Assembly: GCA_008711295.1 (NCBI GenBank)
Contig: VUYV01000003.1
Span: 2,651,292 to 2,715,291 of the forward strand
Direction: 5' to 3'
Length of the DNA stretch: 64,000 nt
From: Anarhynchus alexandrinus
Lineage: Eukaryota > Chordata > Aves > Charadriiformes > Charadriidae
In this document: positions 25,339 to 37,700 of the stretch, piece after piece
How positions within the stretch are numbered: the first letter of the stretch is position 1
How the letters are laid out: every line of letters starts with the position of its first letter
Program-made: the position numbers and the translations under genes
The notes under the pieces: model-generated
The model's database searches: none
What the model was told of the DNA's origin: nothing
Seen by the model: the letters and a program-made list of their open reading frames with translations, nothing else

Positions 25339-25760
25339 AATTCTTCTGAGTTTAACATCACGTTGCTTATTAAAAACTTTGATAAAGATGAGTTCTAACA
25401 ACTATTGTGTTTAGAAAATATTATAGTCTTAATTTAAACATTGACGCACCTAGTTTGCTTCTTGTACCAAAATCATGGAGCAGAACAAGGGCTCCCGAGT
25501 ACCAGCCCAGGATGCTACCACAGGCCCCCAAGAGTAAAAGCAGGAGACCACAAAATGCTCAGTTACCATTTACTAAAGGAATAGAGCCTTGAGAACTGGG
25601 TGTAGCTGGTTTTCAGAGAAAGGAGAACAAAACATATATCCAGTATATGTAAAATATGACAGTGAAAACAAAAAAGGGAGATAATAAGAAGGTATAAAGG
25701 CCAGTGACAGCCTCTGCAAGAACAGGAAGAAGGAAGAACAGGAAGAAAAGGGTTTTTCCT
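25339..25760. other. Short unique segment between an LTR and a CR1
   Basis: No gene is supported. A purine-rich imperfect repeat (units like GAACAGGAAGAA) lies at about 25721-25750. Confidence 0.5.
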
Positions 25761-25877
25761 ATGGTGCTTAGGGACATGGTTTAGTGGTGGTTTTGGCAGT
25801 GTTAGGTTGATGGTTGGACTTGACGATCTTAAAGGTCCGTTCCAACCTAGCCAATTCTATGATTCTGTGGTTCTATG
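25761..25877 (+). mobile_element. Very short CR1 LINE 3' end
   Basis: Only the last 117 bases of a CR1 are present. It opens with GTGCTTAGGGACATGG, continues with the conserved segment TTGGACTTGACGATCTTAAA, and ends in the tail CTATGATTCTGTGGTTCTAT. Plus orientation. Severe 5' truncation is usual for CR1. Confidence 0.92.
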
Positions 25878-28798
25878 TCTCCTGGGCTTAATGACACTGC
25901 CTCCCATCACTTTTGATACAGCAGCTTCCCCCTTCCTGTTCTGTAAAGAAAGAGCACAGCTTTCTGGTTTGTCTCTTGCTGGTTTTTTTGTTGTTTTGGG
26001 TTTGGTTTTTTTTCCGCTCATACCTTTTGCTATCAAAGACATAACAATCACAAATAAAATTCTGTCTTTCACAATGTTACTGGGAGAAGCAAATGACAGT
26101 TTTAAAGAAGAATATCCATCTGTGTTCTGCGCTAGCCTTCCCTTGTGACAAGGTGATTGATACCACCACACCAAATCTGAGTAAACATAGATGAAAGTGT
26201 GTTTTACAGTTTTTCTCAAAAGCTGTTTGTAACAGGTGCAAGTAACAGGAATGTTACTAACAAAGCCCTGAAAATACCAAATACGGTCATTTTGGGGAAA
26301 ATTACAGGTGAATGGCTTCAGTTTTGTAAGACTCCTCATCCAGAATATACACATCCTAAAAACAGGCAGTCTAGAAGAACAACGTCAAAGTGGTATTTGA
26401 AATCTTGAGAACACTAAGCATTGGAAATGTATTTTTGTCAAATCTCTAGAATACAAGCCCANCAATGTAAACAGTGTGAGCTAATAGGTAAAAAAAATAG
26501 GGAAATGAGTGACCTATAGCATGTTCAAACTTTCAACCTATGTTGGTACTATTCAGTAGGTGAAAGTAGTTTCATTATTGGTGAAGCTGGAAAAAGTTTT
26601 TGTACCCATTGTTAATAGGTTTGAAGACTAAGTTTGTGGCATGAGTTACCAGCATTTTCCTTTTTAATTGGGGGTGGGGAAAAGAAGGAAAGAGGTGAAA
26701 AAGGGAAAAGTGTAATTCTCCAAGCTTCTGAGTGCCTGAAACTAACAATGGATTAAAAAGCTTGTGTAAAAAGTTAAGATATGAATAAATAGATTTTGCT
26801 TATTTATACTCTTGGGTAGAAATCATATTTTCACTAATTTTTGTTGAAATCATTGCAGAATTTAGATTTTTTTCCTGGCTCTGAAGTTCTGGGAAATATT
26901 TGGGAAAGATCAAGAACTGAGCTGCGCTGCATTTTTAGCATCCCTTGTGACTATGCTTTGAATTAAATTACAAAAGAATGAAAGTGGTAAAGGAAATAAC
27001 CCATATAGTTAGTTACGAGGGAAGGTTATCAACAGTAATATAGACAAAGCTTAACAAGAGTCTAATAGATGCTTTGAAATTAGTATTTTAAAAGAAATTG
27101 CATATAATAAGCCCTCTTACAGGCAGTGTTAATGGATTGAATTTACACAGAAGGGTTATTCAGAGCAATTTGTATATCGTAATACTTGCACTTCTGTAGT
27201 TCAGTACTGAATACAAAATAAGTGCTAGCCAAGCTGCATTCCAATAATATAGTATTTAATGGCTCTGTTCATTATTCTGCTCTGATGTCTTCTGCAGTGT
27301 ACTGCCTACCTGAATTGTAGGTGTTTCATCATTCAGCTTGCAATCTTTGGGGAGGAGTCAAGGATCTTGAAATATATACAACAGCACATATTATAGCAAG
27401 AGATTTACAACTTTCTGTTTCGGTAGAAGCCATTCAAACAGCAGAACCTTTTAGCCTGCTGGAAATGAGTGCTCATGCCACTAACAAACGGTGATGCAGA
27501 AGTCAAGCTAACAGTTTAATACATCAAAATATTTCCTTTTTTATTCTTCTCCAAAATTGTTCAAAGCAAAAATCCTCAGCGTCCTGGTACTAGTGGGTTC
27601 TGTATTTTACAGAGCTAATGCGATAGAGTGTGAATACTAGAAAGACTCATTAAAGACTGCCTGTGTGCTTAAGTATGCGGATTGGCTCTGGGCACAATTC
27701 GCGGGCTTGACATTTTGAGTGACTAACACTGTGAGGCTCCTTTTTTTGGTCATATAACTACACTATGGCTGCACAGATTCCTCTACTGACTTCATAAAGC
27801 CGAAAAGAAATGTGTGTATATACTTTCACCAGTTCCTTGAAAGATATATTGTGTCAGTGCTGGTGTTTGTATCAGTAATGTCATTAGCACATGGAAGTAG
27901 AATTCATGTTCTTATTTCTGTTGGGAGGTTTTTTCCTCCCCTTTTTTATGACCTTCAAAATTATACATGTAGCAGGATACACCCAAGAATATTTTGGAAA
28001 CTATACAGACCATGGCTATTTTTAGTACACTCCCAGTTTTATAACATACATGTATTTTGTTTTGGCATCAGTGCAGTCACTTATTTTCATAAATTCTGTG
28101 TAGTAACATAACAACCTAATTCTCTTTCTAGCTTGAGTGATAGCAGAGTCTCATTTAATTTATATGTCAGTCTATATAATCTGACTGTTGCTACTAGCCT
28201 TTTTTGATCGTGTATTGTTATGGTCCTGTTATGAATCTACATCACAGTATAAGTGCATTTAATCCCTTAATGACAATGCTGGTATGTATGAAAGTATGAG
28301 TACTGGTATGGTTGCTGGTATATATGAAAGTATGAGTGTGTGAATAAAAATGGGTTTGTTTTAAAATAAACTCACCTTCGCTTCCTGTAAGATCTTACAT
28401 TGCACTCTCTTACATCTTTGTTAGAATTACAATATTTCTATGTATATAAAATGGCCCGTGTCTTTTTGGCTTTTGGCATTTATCTTTCTTTTTAAATGAG
28501 ATCTCCATATTTGCAGAAGGCTCTTATGAACAATTGAATAGTTGTGTGAATATATTAAATTACCCTCTTCCCTAGGGAGTGTTAAATAACTATAGTTCTA
28601 AATTATTCCAAACATCAGGGATTAAACTAAATTTAATCTGTAATAATCCTAAATATGTTGATGCTGTAGTTTATCACAAGTCTGCATTTCATATACTTGG
28701 ATACAGACTCCCCAAATAGTACTTCAACTTGAGTGCGGTCACTGGGTTTTTGGCATGTCTTTGTATGCATCCATCTGCTAGACTATCTGTATGCTTGG
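25878..28798. other. Unique non-coding DNA with one undetermined base
   Basis: No gene is supported. Base 26462 is N. A T/G-rich patch lies at 25985-26015. A 25-bp local duplication is listed separately at 28277-28337. Confidence 0.55.
28277..28337. repeat. Local direct duplication, 36-bp period
   Basis: A 25-base word starting TGCTGGTATGTATGAAAG (28277-28301) recurs with one change at 28313-28337, a period of 36 bases. It is a small tandem duplication in otherwise unique DNA. Confidence 0.8.
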
Positions 28799-29417
28799 TG
28801 TCATGGTTTAACCCCAGCTGGCACATAGAACCATAAAGCCACTCGCTCACTGCCCCCCCAGTTGCAATGGGGGAGAGAATCAAAAGAGTAAAAGTGAGGA
28901 AAAACTCGTGGGTTGAGATAAAGACAGTTTAATACGTAGAGCAAAAGCCCCGCACACCAGCAAAGCAAAACATGAAATTCATTCACTGCTTCCCATCAGC
29001 AGGCAGGTGTTCAGCCATCTCCAGGAAAGCAGGGCTCCATTGCCCGTAACGATTATTTGGGAAGATAAATGCCACCACTCCAAATCCCATGCCACCCCCC
29101 CCTTCCCTTCCCTTCCCCTCCCTTCTTCTCCCTTCTTTTTCTGCAGCTATATATGCTAAGCATGACATCATATGGTATGGAATATTTCTTTGACCAGTTG
29201 GGGTCAGCTGTCTTGGCTGTGTCTCCTCCCAATTTCTTGTGCCCCCCCCAGCCTACCTGCTGGTGGGGTGGTGTGAGGAGCAGGAAAAACTTGGAGTGCT
29301 TAACAACAATCAAAAGCACCAGTACACTATCACACTATTCCCACCCCAAATCCAAAACATAGCACTACACCAGCAGTTAGTAATAAAGTTAACTCTATCG
29401 CAACTGAAACCAGGACA
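28799..29417 (-). mobile_element. Solo LTR of an avian ERVL-like retrovirus (family A relative, 619 bp)
   Basis: On the minus strand this begins TGTCCTGGTTTCAG (29417 downward) and ends GGGGTTAAACCATGACA (28799). These are the same ends as the LTR at 16317-16859. A minus-strand TATA-like box lies at about 29146-29153, and the ATTAAA poly(A) signal is the complement of 28928-28933. Pyrimidine/C-rich runs at 29094-29140 belong to the element. The body differs from the 16.3 kb copy, so the two are different subfamilies or old copies. The flanks (CTTGG before, TGTGG after) agree at only three of five bases. There is no internal region, so it is solo. Confidence 0.88.
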
Positions 29418-29820
29418 TGTGGTCACCAGGTGGTAGATAAAGAAGTTAAAGTGTTACTGTCTTCAGGAGGATCCACTTGGTGGCAAACAGTCCTAAAGGA
29501 GGAGCACATTTGTGACTAATTAAGGCCTTCTGTTGCCAAATGCTTGTTGTTCCTGCCAGGTCATGCTGTCTCACTGATGCATCATTCCTGAGAAAGAAGG
29601 CTGCAAAGGAGAAACTTGTTGTAAATACCCTTTTTGAGAGATTTCTAAACTGTGTTTTGAGGCTTTGCACTTTGACTTGAAAATCAACTTTTCTTATATC
29701 CCCTTAATAAATCTCTGTGATTTCTTTCTTCTTACTTTTCCCCTGAATCTACAGCTTCCCTAGCAGAATTTTAAGGTTCAGCTCTGCTTAAATCACAGGG
29801 CCTTGTCACGTTGACCTGAT
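29418..29820 (+). other. Possible old LTR remnant
   Basis: The stretch right after the family A LTR has moderate GC content and an AATAAA signal near 29705-29710. A pyrimidine-rich segment follows, the arrangement seen near the 3' end of retroviral LTRs. I cannot set TG/CA ends or name a family, and it may be unique DNA. Confidence 0.22.
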
Positions 29821-31746
29821 ATATAGTTTTAAATATTCATTTCTGTTAACTCTGTATTTATGTTGATAAGCTAATGAGCAGGTGAAGAGTTGAGAGTGCG
29901 TTATTAGGTGTGAAGGAAAATGAATTTTTTCATAATTTGGATCAAGCTTGTGCTACTAACAGTCACGGAGAAGTGTATTATTTTACAAGCTGTTTTCGTG
30001 AAACAAATGTCAGTTTCCTAAGGAAGATAACATAGCTCCATTAAAAGCAGCAGAAATGTGCCCATTTTACTGAATGTTAATATTAGAAATAATTGTTTCT
30101 GGCTGAGCTGTAACTGACTCATACAATGATACATCATTAATGACTAAATAATACATTTTTTTATTTTAGTTTATTTGTCCTTCCTTCTTCCTTTCTTTTT
30201 TTTGATAAGGATGCCATATGGCAGTTATTGAACTCTAATGTCAAAGACAACTGTGTATTTGTGACATTTGACTGGAAAGAAAATGCTTATTCATTTAAAT
30301 TGATGAGTCAAGGTATTCTTGGAACAATGTGACTCAAGGCTGAGAATAGTTGTTAGACAGCAAGAGAAAGACTACTAGTTGGTCACAAAACTAGTGGTGG
30401 TGTGAGTACGTCAGATGTGCTGCTTCATTCTCCCTTTCTTGGGAGAATGACAGACCAGGTCAATTCAGTGATTTTGCAAATAATGCAACACCAATGGAAA
30501 ATAATTAAATTATGCCTATCTCTAAACCAGTCTCTGCCTCATTCTTAAGGTACTATGCTCAAAAATTTTCCCTCTTCCAAAGTATAGAGCAGGTATACCT
30601 TTGTGTACATGCATGTAGAAGTCTCCCTAGTTTATCCAGTGTTTGCATAGGACTGTGCAGTTGATGGAGTTAACTAGCTAATAGTCTTGAAAAATTTGGC
30701 CTTTGTTTAGACAGCTAAGTAGACAAAGACTATAGACTTAATATTAGACCATCTCTTTAGAAAAAATACTGTCCCGATGCCTCACTCACTTCTACCCATA
30801 TCTAGAAATGATGACACCGCATGGCATCATGCACGAAGATACACAACTACTTGGTGGCCTAATCCTTGCTTCCTGATATCTAGAGTAATTCTGAGAGTTG
30901 GTAATCAAAATAATTTCTATACTGTTTCCATTCAGAAATTTTTGTTCAGATAAATATCAGGAAAAAGAAATGTAGATGAACAGACCTAAAAATAAAACCA
31001 CAGTCACGTAAGTTAAGTAAATACCACTTGTAGATATTTTCAAAATGTTAATTTCCAAAACTCTGGCAAATTATTTCTTTTGTACAAAAGGATGCCTGTG
31101 ATTTTTCCTGGGGAAAAACCTAACAAACAAAAAAAACAACCACTTTTCCCCTTATAACAGCTTTATAGACTGCAAAGTCCTGAGTGGTGCAAAATTGATA
31201 AGATGGATGTATTTAAAAAAATGAAAATCTAAGAGCACACAAATGCAATCAGAGTGATTGTTATATAATTTGAATAAAATTTTGGATAATTCTTCAATGA
31301 GTTTAGAGAAATTAACTAAAAAAGAAACTATCATCGTAAGATGAAAGAGGAGATTTCTAGCAGAGAAAAACAAAGTTCAAGTTGTAGAGACAACTGAAGT
31401 GGGATTACAAATGTTCAACTGGATAATGGCATAAATTAATGGTATTATGTTCCATTTGTTAGCAGAGAACTTCAGTAGCAGAGGATGTTTTAGAAGGTGA
31501 TGCAAAAACTGGCTATGTGGAAAAGATTGGTGAGTGAGATCAAGAGAAACTCATGTATTTGTATGTATACTTTTTTCATTTCTTTTTATATTTATATTTT
31601 CAAAATTTGGCTCTGATGTCTAAGATTTATTATGTTTAAGCTTTTCCTTAATGAAAATCTGATACTTACCGAGACCCAGAATGATAGAACATTTAGGCTA
31701 CAATGCCAAGAAAGATACAGAAACTTGAAAAAGTCTCTTAGTTAAG
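29821..31746. other. Unique AT-rich non-coding DNA
   Basis: No gene is supported. The part around 31380-31530 has a vague look of very old LINE sequence but shows no readable motif. Confidence 0.5.
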
Positions 31747-32181
31747 TGTCAGAACCTTGAGTGCACCATGAGACCTTAACTGTCCTGGGTAGCCTCCCTC
31801 GGGTCCACCCCTCACCCTCTGCCTGTGGGTCCTGGACCCCATTTCAGGTCAGGCCAGGTCCCACCTCCTTGTCAGAGCCATGCTGGAGGTGTGCCTCTCT
31901 CAAGTTTTGTCTCTGGTCCCGTCTCCTGGATGAACCTTGGACTTATGTTGTACTCTTGCTTCTGGCCCCATCTATTGAATAAACTCACTGGAGGGACTCT
32001 GGACCCAGTTCATTGCTTTGATTTCTCTGGGACTGTCAGTACAGCCTGTTACCTGCACCTTGCTCTGCCCACGTTTGGATATTGTGCTATTGCGTCCTGG
32101 CTGGTGAGGGCACTGTCTGAGTTGGGATCACCCATGGCATCCACCTCATCCTCCCACATGGAGAAGTGCCACTCCCTGACA
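31747..32181 (+). mobile_element. GC-rich solo LTR-like element, 435 bp
   Basis: A sharply bounded GC-rich block in AT-rich DNA. It begins TGTCAG (31747-31752) and ends CTGACA (32176-32181), a perfect six-base inverted repeat with the TG/CA ends of an LTR. An AATAAA poly(A) signal lies at 31978-31983 in the plus orientation, and no coding frame is convincing. The flanking hexamers GTTAAG (31741-31746) and TATAAG (32182-32187) agree at four of six positions, a possible decayed six-base duplication of the ERVK type. I do not recognise the family. No TATA box is obvious. Confidence 0.6.
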
Positions 32182-32470
32182 TATAAGTTCTAATTAATAT
32201 GTTATCATTTTTAGCTTTAATACATGTCTGACATTTTCAGTATATAGCTTTGTTACTGAAGGTTTTAATGTAATGTACAATATAGCAATTTTGGTTTTAA
32301 AAAAATATCTGTAACCTAATGGAAGTTCTATTTTGGGAAAAAAAAAGTGGTGAAAAGCAAGAGGTTTTTCTTTTTTATTATGGGCTGAGAACTTCAATAT
32401 CAGAGAAGGCTTATAATCCACAGTGATATAAAGACCAGCTGTTTGAAAAAGAATTGGGAATGAGATCATC
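32182..32470. other. AT-rich unassigned DNA
   Basis: No feature is seen other than A/T runs at 32297-32305 and 32339-32347. Confidence 0.5.
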
Positions 32471-32605
32471 AGTTGCCAACATGGGTTGACAAAGAACAGA
32501 TCTTGACAAACTATCTGATACGTATTTTGAATGGTTTTCAAAAATAAATCTCAGGGAGAGAGAAGAATGTAGTCTAGATTTTATTAAAGACTTATTCAAG
32601 AGTCA
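32471..32605 (+). mobile_element. Ancient CR1-like LINE relic (reverse transcriptase 5' part)
   Basis: The DNA follows the order of a conserved LINE segment in old amniote CR1/L3-type elements. CATGGGTTGACAAAGAACAG (32479-32498) is followed by GACAAACTATCTGAT, and then, after a gap, TAGTCTAGATTTTATTAAAG. That order corresponds to the stretch leading into the LDFSKAFD reverse transcriptase motif. Stops and indels are frequent. The copy must be very old; identification is by eye at the DNA level. Confidence 0.5.
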
Positions 32606-34009
32606 CTTAGCCTAATCAAAAAGGTCAAAAGTATGAGTATTAATTTTGGGATGGAGTCTTTGGTCAAAAGCTGACTAGAAGAAAGAATCTAGAGTATTAT
32701 AATTAGCCATATCAAGCTGGCTTCTGTAAAGCTTAGTACTGGCAGTAGTTTTACTGAACATCTTTATTCAAATAATAATTTTTAACCTGGTGCAAGCTGC
32801 CATATACACTTAAAGATAACACTTTATAAAACTGAACAGACTACAGAGTAACATTCATGAAAGTTCTGTAAAGGATCAAGTATAGAATGAAACAATTTCA
32901 AACTATAAAGCCATTCGTGTTGGCAGCATCCAAGAAAAAAGTGAAAAGAGTAGAATGAAAGGATTAAATTAAAAAAACTTTCTGGGAAATTACATTCATA
33001 TTGTACATAATATGCATTATGAAGACTATCATTTGTGTCAAGTGCAGGAAATGCAGCTAAAGAAATTGCATTGAACTTTAGTCAGCAGCAGTCTTAAAGA
33101 CTGTTATTTCTGGGTTCTGTTGCTCAACTAGGTATATGGCCTGAGGGATGAGAGGCAGAGGACGTGAAAAAAGTGTGAATTCAGAGAAGCTAGAGTTACA
33201 GTAACTTAATTTGGAGGGAAAATAAAAAGAAAAGAAATTTCTGTAAGTAACAGTAAGTGTCTGTACATTGTCAGATCTATAAAATTACACTTAAAAAATT
33301 CTTTAGTTTGTGCTGAGCATCAAGGATAGAAGACTAGAAGCTACCCCATGCTTTCACTCTAACCAGATTGCAAAGGAGAATCAGTTGAGGCCAGAAGGAA
33401 ACTGTAGACTGCCTTGTCTGTGTTCTGTTTACAGGGCTAATAGATTTTATGGAAAGTCGAAGATCAGGTGAAGTGGATTTTTTCCAGAGGAAATTGATGA
33501 GGTAGTTTGGGCATACTGAGTATATTTAACCTCTTACTAAGTAAGATAGAGAGCTTACTGTCATTAAGATTCTTTTTATTTCAAATTTTCTGTTTGCCCT
33601 CATCTCAAACATACCCACAAAGAACTTCATCATTTCTCTTGCATTTGTTTATGATTGGAGATTTGCTTTTGATGGAAAGAGTGAACTCCCACTGTAAGAA
33701 TCAACAAGTGTTTTCACCAAGTTGAGTGAATAAGTTTACAACTTGGCAAAAATAGCACTAACAATGATTATGTGCATGTATATGTGTTTTATCTTCTTCT
33801 TTGATGGACTAAGCTGCAATGTATTACATAAAAGGTTAAATTCTGAATATTCAATATGTCTTCTCTGCCTACTGAAGTAAAAATAAGAAAATAAATCATA
33901 TGCACTTTGTTGGCATATATTACTACTGACAATAATGATAGCAGAGGAAAGAAATTGAACTGTATTATCTGCAGAAATTAACTCAGTCAGTGAAATGACT
34001 GACTTTCAT
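32606..34009. other. AT-rich DNA, possibly containing further LINE debris
   Basis: No gene is supported. The region has the purine-rich, plus-strand look of decayed LINE coding sequence in places (for example 33330-33500), but no motif is clear enough to claim. Confidence 0.45.
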
Positions 34010-34230
34010 GTTTCCTTTGGTCAATTACAGAACATTAAGAAGATATTAAAAGGGAAAAGGCAGCAAAGGGTAACCAAACTCATACAATGAACTATTTTAA
34101 AAGGCTGAATGAACTAAAATGGATATTATTTTTTTTATTCAAAAAAGAGATTAATGTTCTAAGGTGTTTTTTAATCCAGTGTTAAATATAAGATTAAGGA
34201 TGCATTCATATTGAAGTAGGACAGGGCATT
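34010..34230 (+). mobile_element. Possible ancient CR1-like LINE relic (C-terminal ORF2 region)
   Basis: GGCAGCAAAGGGTAACCAAA (34060-34079) is followed by an ATGAACTATTTTAAAAGGCTG-like stretch and then AAAAAAGAGATTAATG. This keeps the order of the segment just before the ORF2 C-terminus in old amniote CR1s, where the consensus has a run of the type AGAAGGGCAACCAAAATGAT. It is heavily mutated and no frame is open. Confidence 0.35.
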
Positions 34231-34369
34231 AATGGGTTTTATACCACATTTCTGTACTGTTAGGATTTTACTGGATTGGCTTGAACACATAAATTCAACC
34301 TCAAATCTTAAAGGATACGGAAGTAAATGGTACAAATCGAATATACCAGAGACATCATGTCAGATTCTC

Positions 34370-34570
34370 CTATTCTACTGTTTCTTCTGGTTTTGACCAA
34401 GCTAAATTTAGCAGATGTAATCTGGTCATCCATAAAGCATCTGATACAGTGTCAAATGGGAAGTGATGGATTAAACTAAGCTCCTGTGCAAAGCTCGGTT
34501 TGAAGAACTGGCTATATGAGACAACAAGGGGTTGCACCTAAAAGGAAACTAGTGGGGAAGGTTCCTAATG
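34370..34570 (+). mobile_element. Ancient CR1-like LINE relic (reverse transcriptase palm)
   Basis: One frame reads VIHKASDTVSNGK from about 34423, matching the LINE motif DFSKAFDTVPHGK. NWLYETTRGCT and a KETS-like word follow at the spacing expected for the next part of the domain. The aspartate-containing LDF word is degraded and stops interrupt the frame. It is a separate copy or part from 34010-34230, since the order of domains is reversed. Confidence 0.5.
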
Positions 34571-36421
34571 GATACTTTTAAAAATCTTATTCTCTGGGAA
34601 GTGTATTTTCAGTTTAAAATCTTTACAGAAGGAAAAGTAGAAATGGGCTAAAGATACATGCAGGCACAAAGGTGAGAAGCTTTACCAAAGCAGGGAGACA
34701 ACAGCAGGTAGGAAGAACTGAATAGCCTGAAGAATTGTGATAATACCGGTGGCATAACACTGAGCACCATAGCACTAACAGAGGAATAACAAGAGTATTG
34801 ACTGCAGACTAGGACCTTAAGGTGTTTAATAAGTGGGAAAAAAATCTGAGTTCTTGTGTACCGCATCATAGATCTATGTCATCAACGGGATGCTGCCATG
34901 AAAAGAAAAAAGAATACAATCTTAGTCTGTGTAAAGCATTTACATAGATATAGGAAAGTATTCATACATAGAAGAAGACACTAGAAAATCTTGGAGTGGA
35001 AGGAATACCATGAATGATTTTTGTGACATGAATTCTTACAAGAAGAGGTTCATAGAACATATATATACATATGTATGAATAAAAATCCTACTGGATAAAG
35101 CCAGTGATCTTGTTGCCCCCTGTTTGGCTTCTATCAGCAGAATGAGATTAAAAGTGCACGTTTAGTTAACATAGACTGTGACATATCAAACCAGTAACAC
35201 ATCAGACTGTGAGGGAATTTCTAGCATTAAATCACTGGTGAAAGGTAAAGGAGTGGAATGCCAGAGAGAAAAACTGTTTAACTAAAGGAAAAGAGTGGCA
35301 TGAAAGTAGGTAGGACTGACCACGGACATTCTAGAGAAAGCTAGTAGCTATTTGATTAACTGCACGCTATGTTTTTGGTGGAATTTTCTGCTAGGAACTT
35401 GGAGGGAAATATCCTAACAAACACAGTGCATGTAAAAGAGGAACTAAGCAACAAATGCCTTCCTTTGATAGTGGTAGATGGAGTTAATTCATGCTGTTAT
35501 TACATATATGCATATATCTAGGGAAGAGTAGACAGAATTTAAATGGAGTCTTGGATTTAAAAAGTCTGGTTTACATGTCCATCTAGTCCCCTTCTATAAA
35601 GAATGCAGGAGCAGGGAGGGACTGTTGAAAATTCTTTTTCCTTCTGTCTGGACAAATTAAAATAGGACACCGTAAAGAAAAAACAAAACCAACTGCTCAG
35701 AGACAGATTGTCTCAGAAGGAATAGGAATGATTTGAAAACAATAGGAGTACACTTGATATGCAGGTGAGGAAAACAGGATATATTCAAGTATAGATTGTG
35801 CTAGAAAAGGGAATTGGACCATATAAATAATAGCTGTTCTGTTCATTTCTATGTGAACAAGATAGATTGCATCCAGTATAGTGTTTCTATAGGACAGTGT
35901 AACTGTGCTTTTTATGTTAAACAGTGGCTCAGTTCAGCATATGATCTCACTTCTAGAGTCTACAGACATGTACGTTTCAGGTGATATAAGAACTTACAAA
36001 GTCAAAGTCCTGGATTCAAAGAATTGCCACTGTTATATTAATTTTCAGCAGCTGAAATTTAATTATTTCATATAAATTCCTCCTGAAAAGAACCTGAATG
36101 GTTTATACTATAAGTATATAGTAATGTGTTGGTTTTGTTGAAATTCAGCAAATGTAGGTATTCGCTTGAATACTGCAGGTGTAAGAAACTCTGAGCTCAC
36201 ATAATAGAGCAGTGCAAGGAAATTCAGTTTCAGGAAAAGGGATACTATCAGAGTTGAGTTACCACCGTAAAATGCTTCATGCGACATAGAAATCAAGAGA
36301 GCACTAAGGCCTACACAGCCTTCTGCTGGAATCTCAGAACCGGTCCTACGCAGGACTTGGCTTTCTGATATATCAACAGAGAGAACTTCAAAGTGGTATG
36401 TAGGATACTCCGAGTCCCTTT
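34571..36421. other. AT-rich DNA with possible LINE debris
   Basis: No gene is supported. Weak resemblance to LINE ORF2 sequence continues to about 35060 without a firm motif. An alternating ATATAC run lies at 35058-35075. Confidence 0.45.
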
Positions 36422-36480
36422 AAAACAAAACAAAACAAAACAAAACAAAACAAAACAAAACAAAAACAACAAACAAAAAC
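36422..36480. repeat. (AAAAC)n microsatellite
   Basis: Eight perfect AAAAC units (36422-36461) are followed by imperfect units to about 36480. It might be the tail of a decayed retroelement, but nothing identifiable lies beside it. Confidence 0.97.
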
Positions 36481-37369
36481 TCCTTAGGTTTTTACTTCTT
36501 AAGCAGTCTCTTTAGAGCTTTACATGAAATATGAAAAAGATCAGACAAATGAGTGTAAGTCTCCAATGTGACGTGTATAGTTGTTGGAAGGAACACTTAA
36601 GGGAATTAAGGAGAAGGTCTTTTACAAGCTTATCAGGAGAAATATAGTAAGATAAAGTGGTCTGATTGATAATACTAATGATAATTCAAAAAAAAAAAAA
36701 AGACTGAGTTCAGTTAACTATCTTTAATAAGAAGAAAAAATGACCAGATAATTAGAAAGTAATGAATTTTTCTAAAATAGCTATGAATAGGCAGTTAGAT
36801 TAGGGAATACTTGAAGATGTTGAGAATAAAAAGTTAGCTTAGTTTCAATGATGTGTAACTCAGAGCATTAAGGGAAATTAAAAAATGCTTAAGTAGATTT
36901 TAATTGATGTTGAGTTGACATCATTGATTTTAATGACAGAATGATTTGAGCAAGATAAACTCTGGAAAATCAGTTTAGAACCTTGCAAGAACAAAAGAAA
37001 TCTGCAAAACTACAGAAATATAGAAGTCTTTATGAAGATGGAAAAAATTACTTAATATAAGTCTTAATAAGCTAAAGTAAAGGAAAGAATCAAAGTATTT
37101 AGGTTAGAGATGCATACACAGAACTTTTATAACCAGGGTAGTAAATCCAGTTTCTTAACACTTACTTCCCTGTTCTTAATGTCATGGCTCTTGAAATAAC
37201 CTAAATTATGCAAAAGGACAGGGAAAATAGACTTATAATTGAAATGGGATAAATTTATCATTCAGCTTCTGCAATCATTCTTTTGTAAAATGAAGGATAA
37301 ATATATTTGATTTCAATTATAAAAGTATTTTTTAATGACAATATATTCTTTACATATACTAGGAACAGG
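36481..37369. other. AT-rich non-coding DNA
   Basis: No gene or clear repeat. An A-run lies at about 36688-36702. Confidence 0.5.
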
Positions 37370-37700
37370 AAATGTTTCCCACAACCACTGTTTTTGACAG
37401 ATTATTGGGGGATCTATTAAGTTTGGGACAATCAAAATATTTAATATTTTGGTGATTCAGGAGCAAGAGTAAACATTATGTTAATGAAATTCAGAGATGA
37501 TAACTTATGATGTTCAAATAGCAGTGGTAAAAACTTACTTTGGTTTTAAAGGTGTGACGAGAAAATAGACAGAATAGGACTGTATTAGAAAAACAAGCTA
37601 GTAAATATTTTTTTTTTTTTTTAAAGGAAGATTTTCTGTAGGTAAATATGAAGCTAAACCGAGTTTTTAAAAGGTTGTTGTAATGTGGTCAACAGATTGA
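37370..37700 (+). mobile_element. Ancient CR1-like LINE relic (reverse transcriptase catalytic segment)
   Basis: The word order matches the catalytic segment of amniote CR1/L3 reverse transcriptase. TTTGGGACAAT comes first, then an AATATTTTGGTGATTCAGG-like stretch (FNIF-ND-D in the consensus). Next is ATGTTAATGAAATTCAGAGA, which reads LMKFRDDN with the box FRDD at 37490-37501 in place of FADD. Further on, GACAGAATAGGACT and GGTAAATATGAAGCTAAA fit the next LINE segments. A T-run (37608-37622) has grown inside it. No long frame survives. Confidence 0.55.

Noticed and set aside
25857..26354. 165-codon minus-strand and 113-codon plus-strand overlapping frames
   Set aside because: They overlap on opposite strands, one begins inside a CR1 3' end, and neither shows a recognisable motif.
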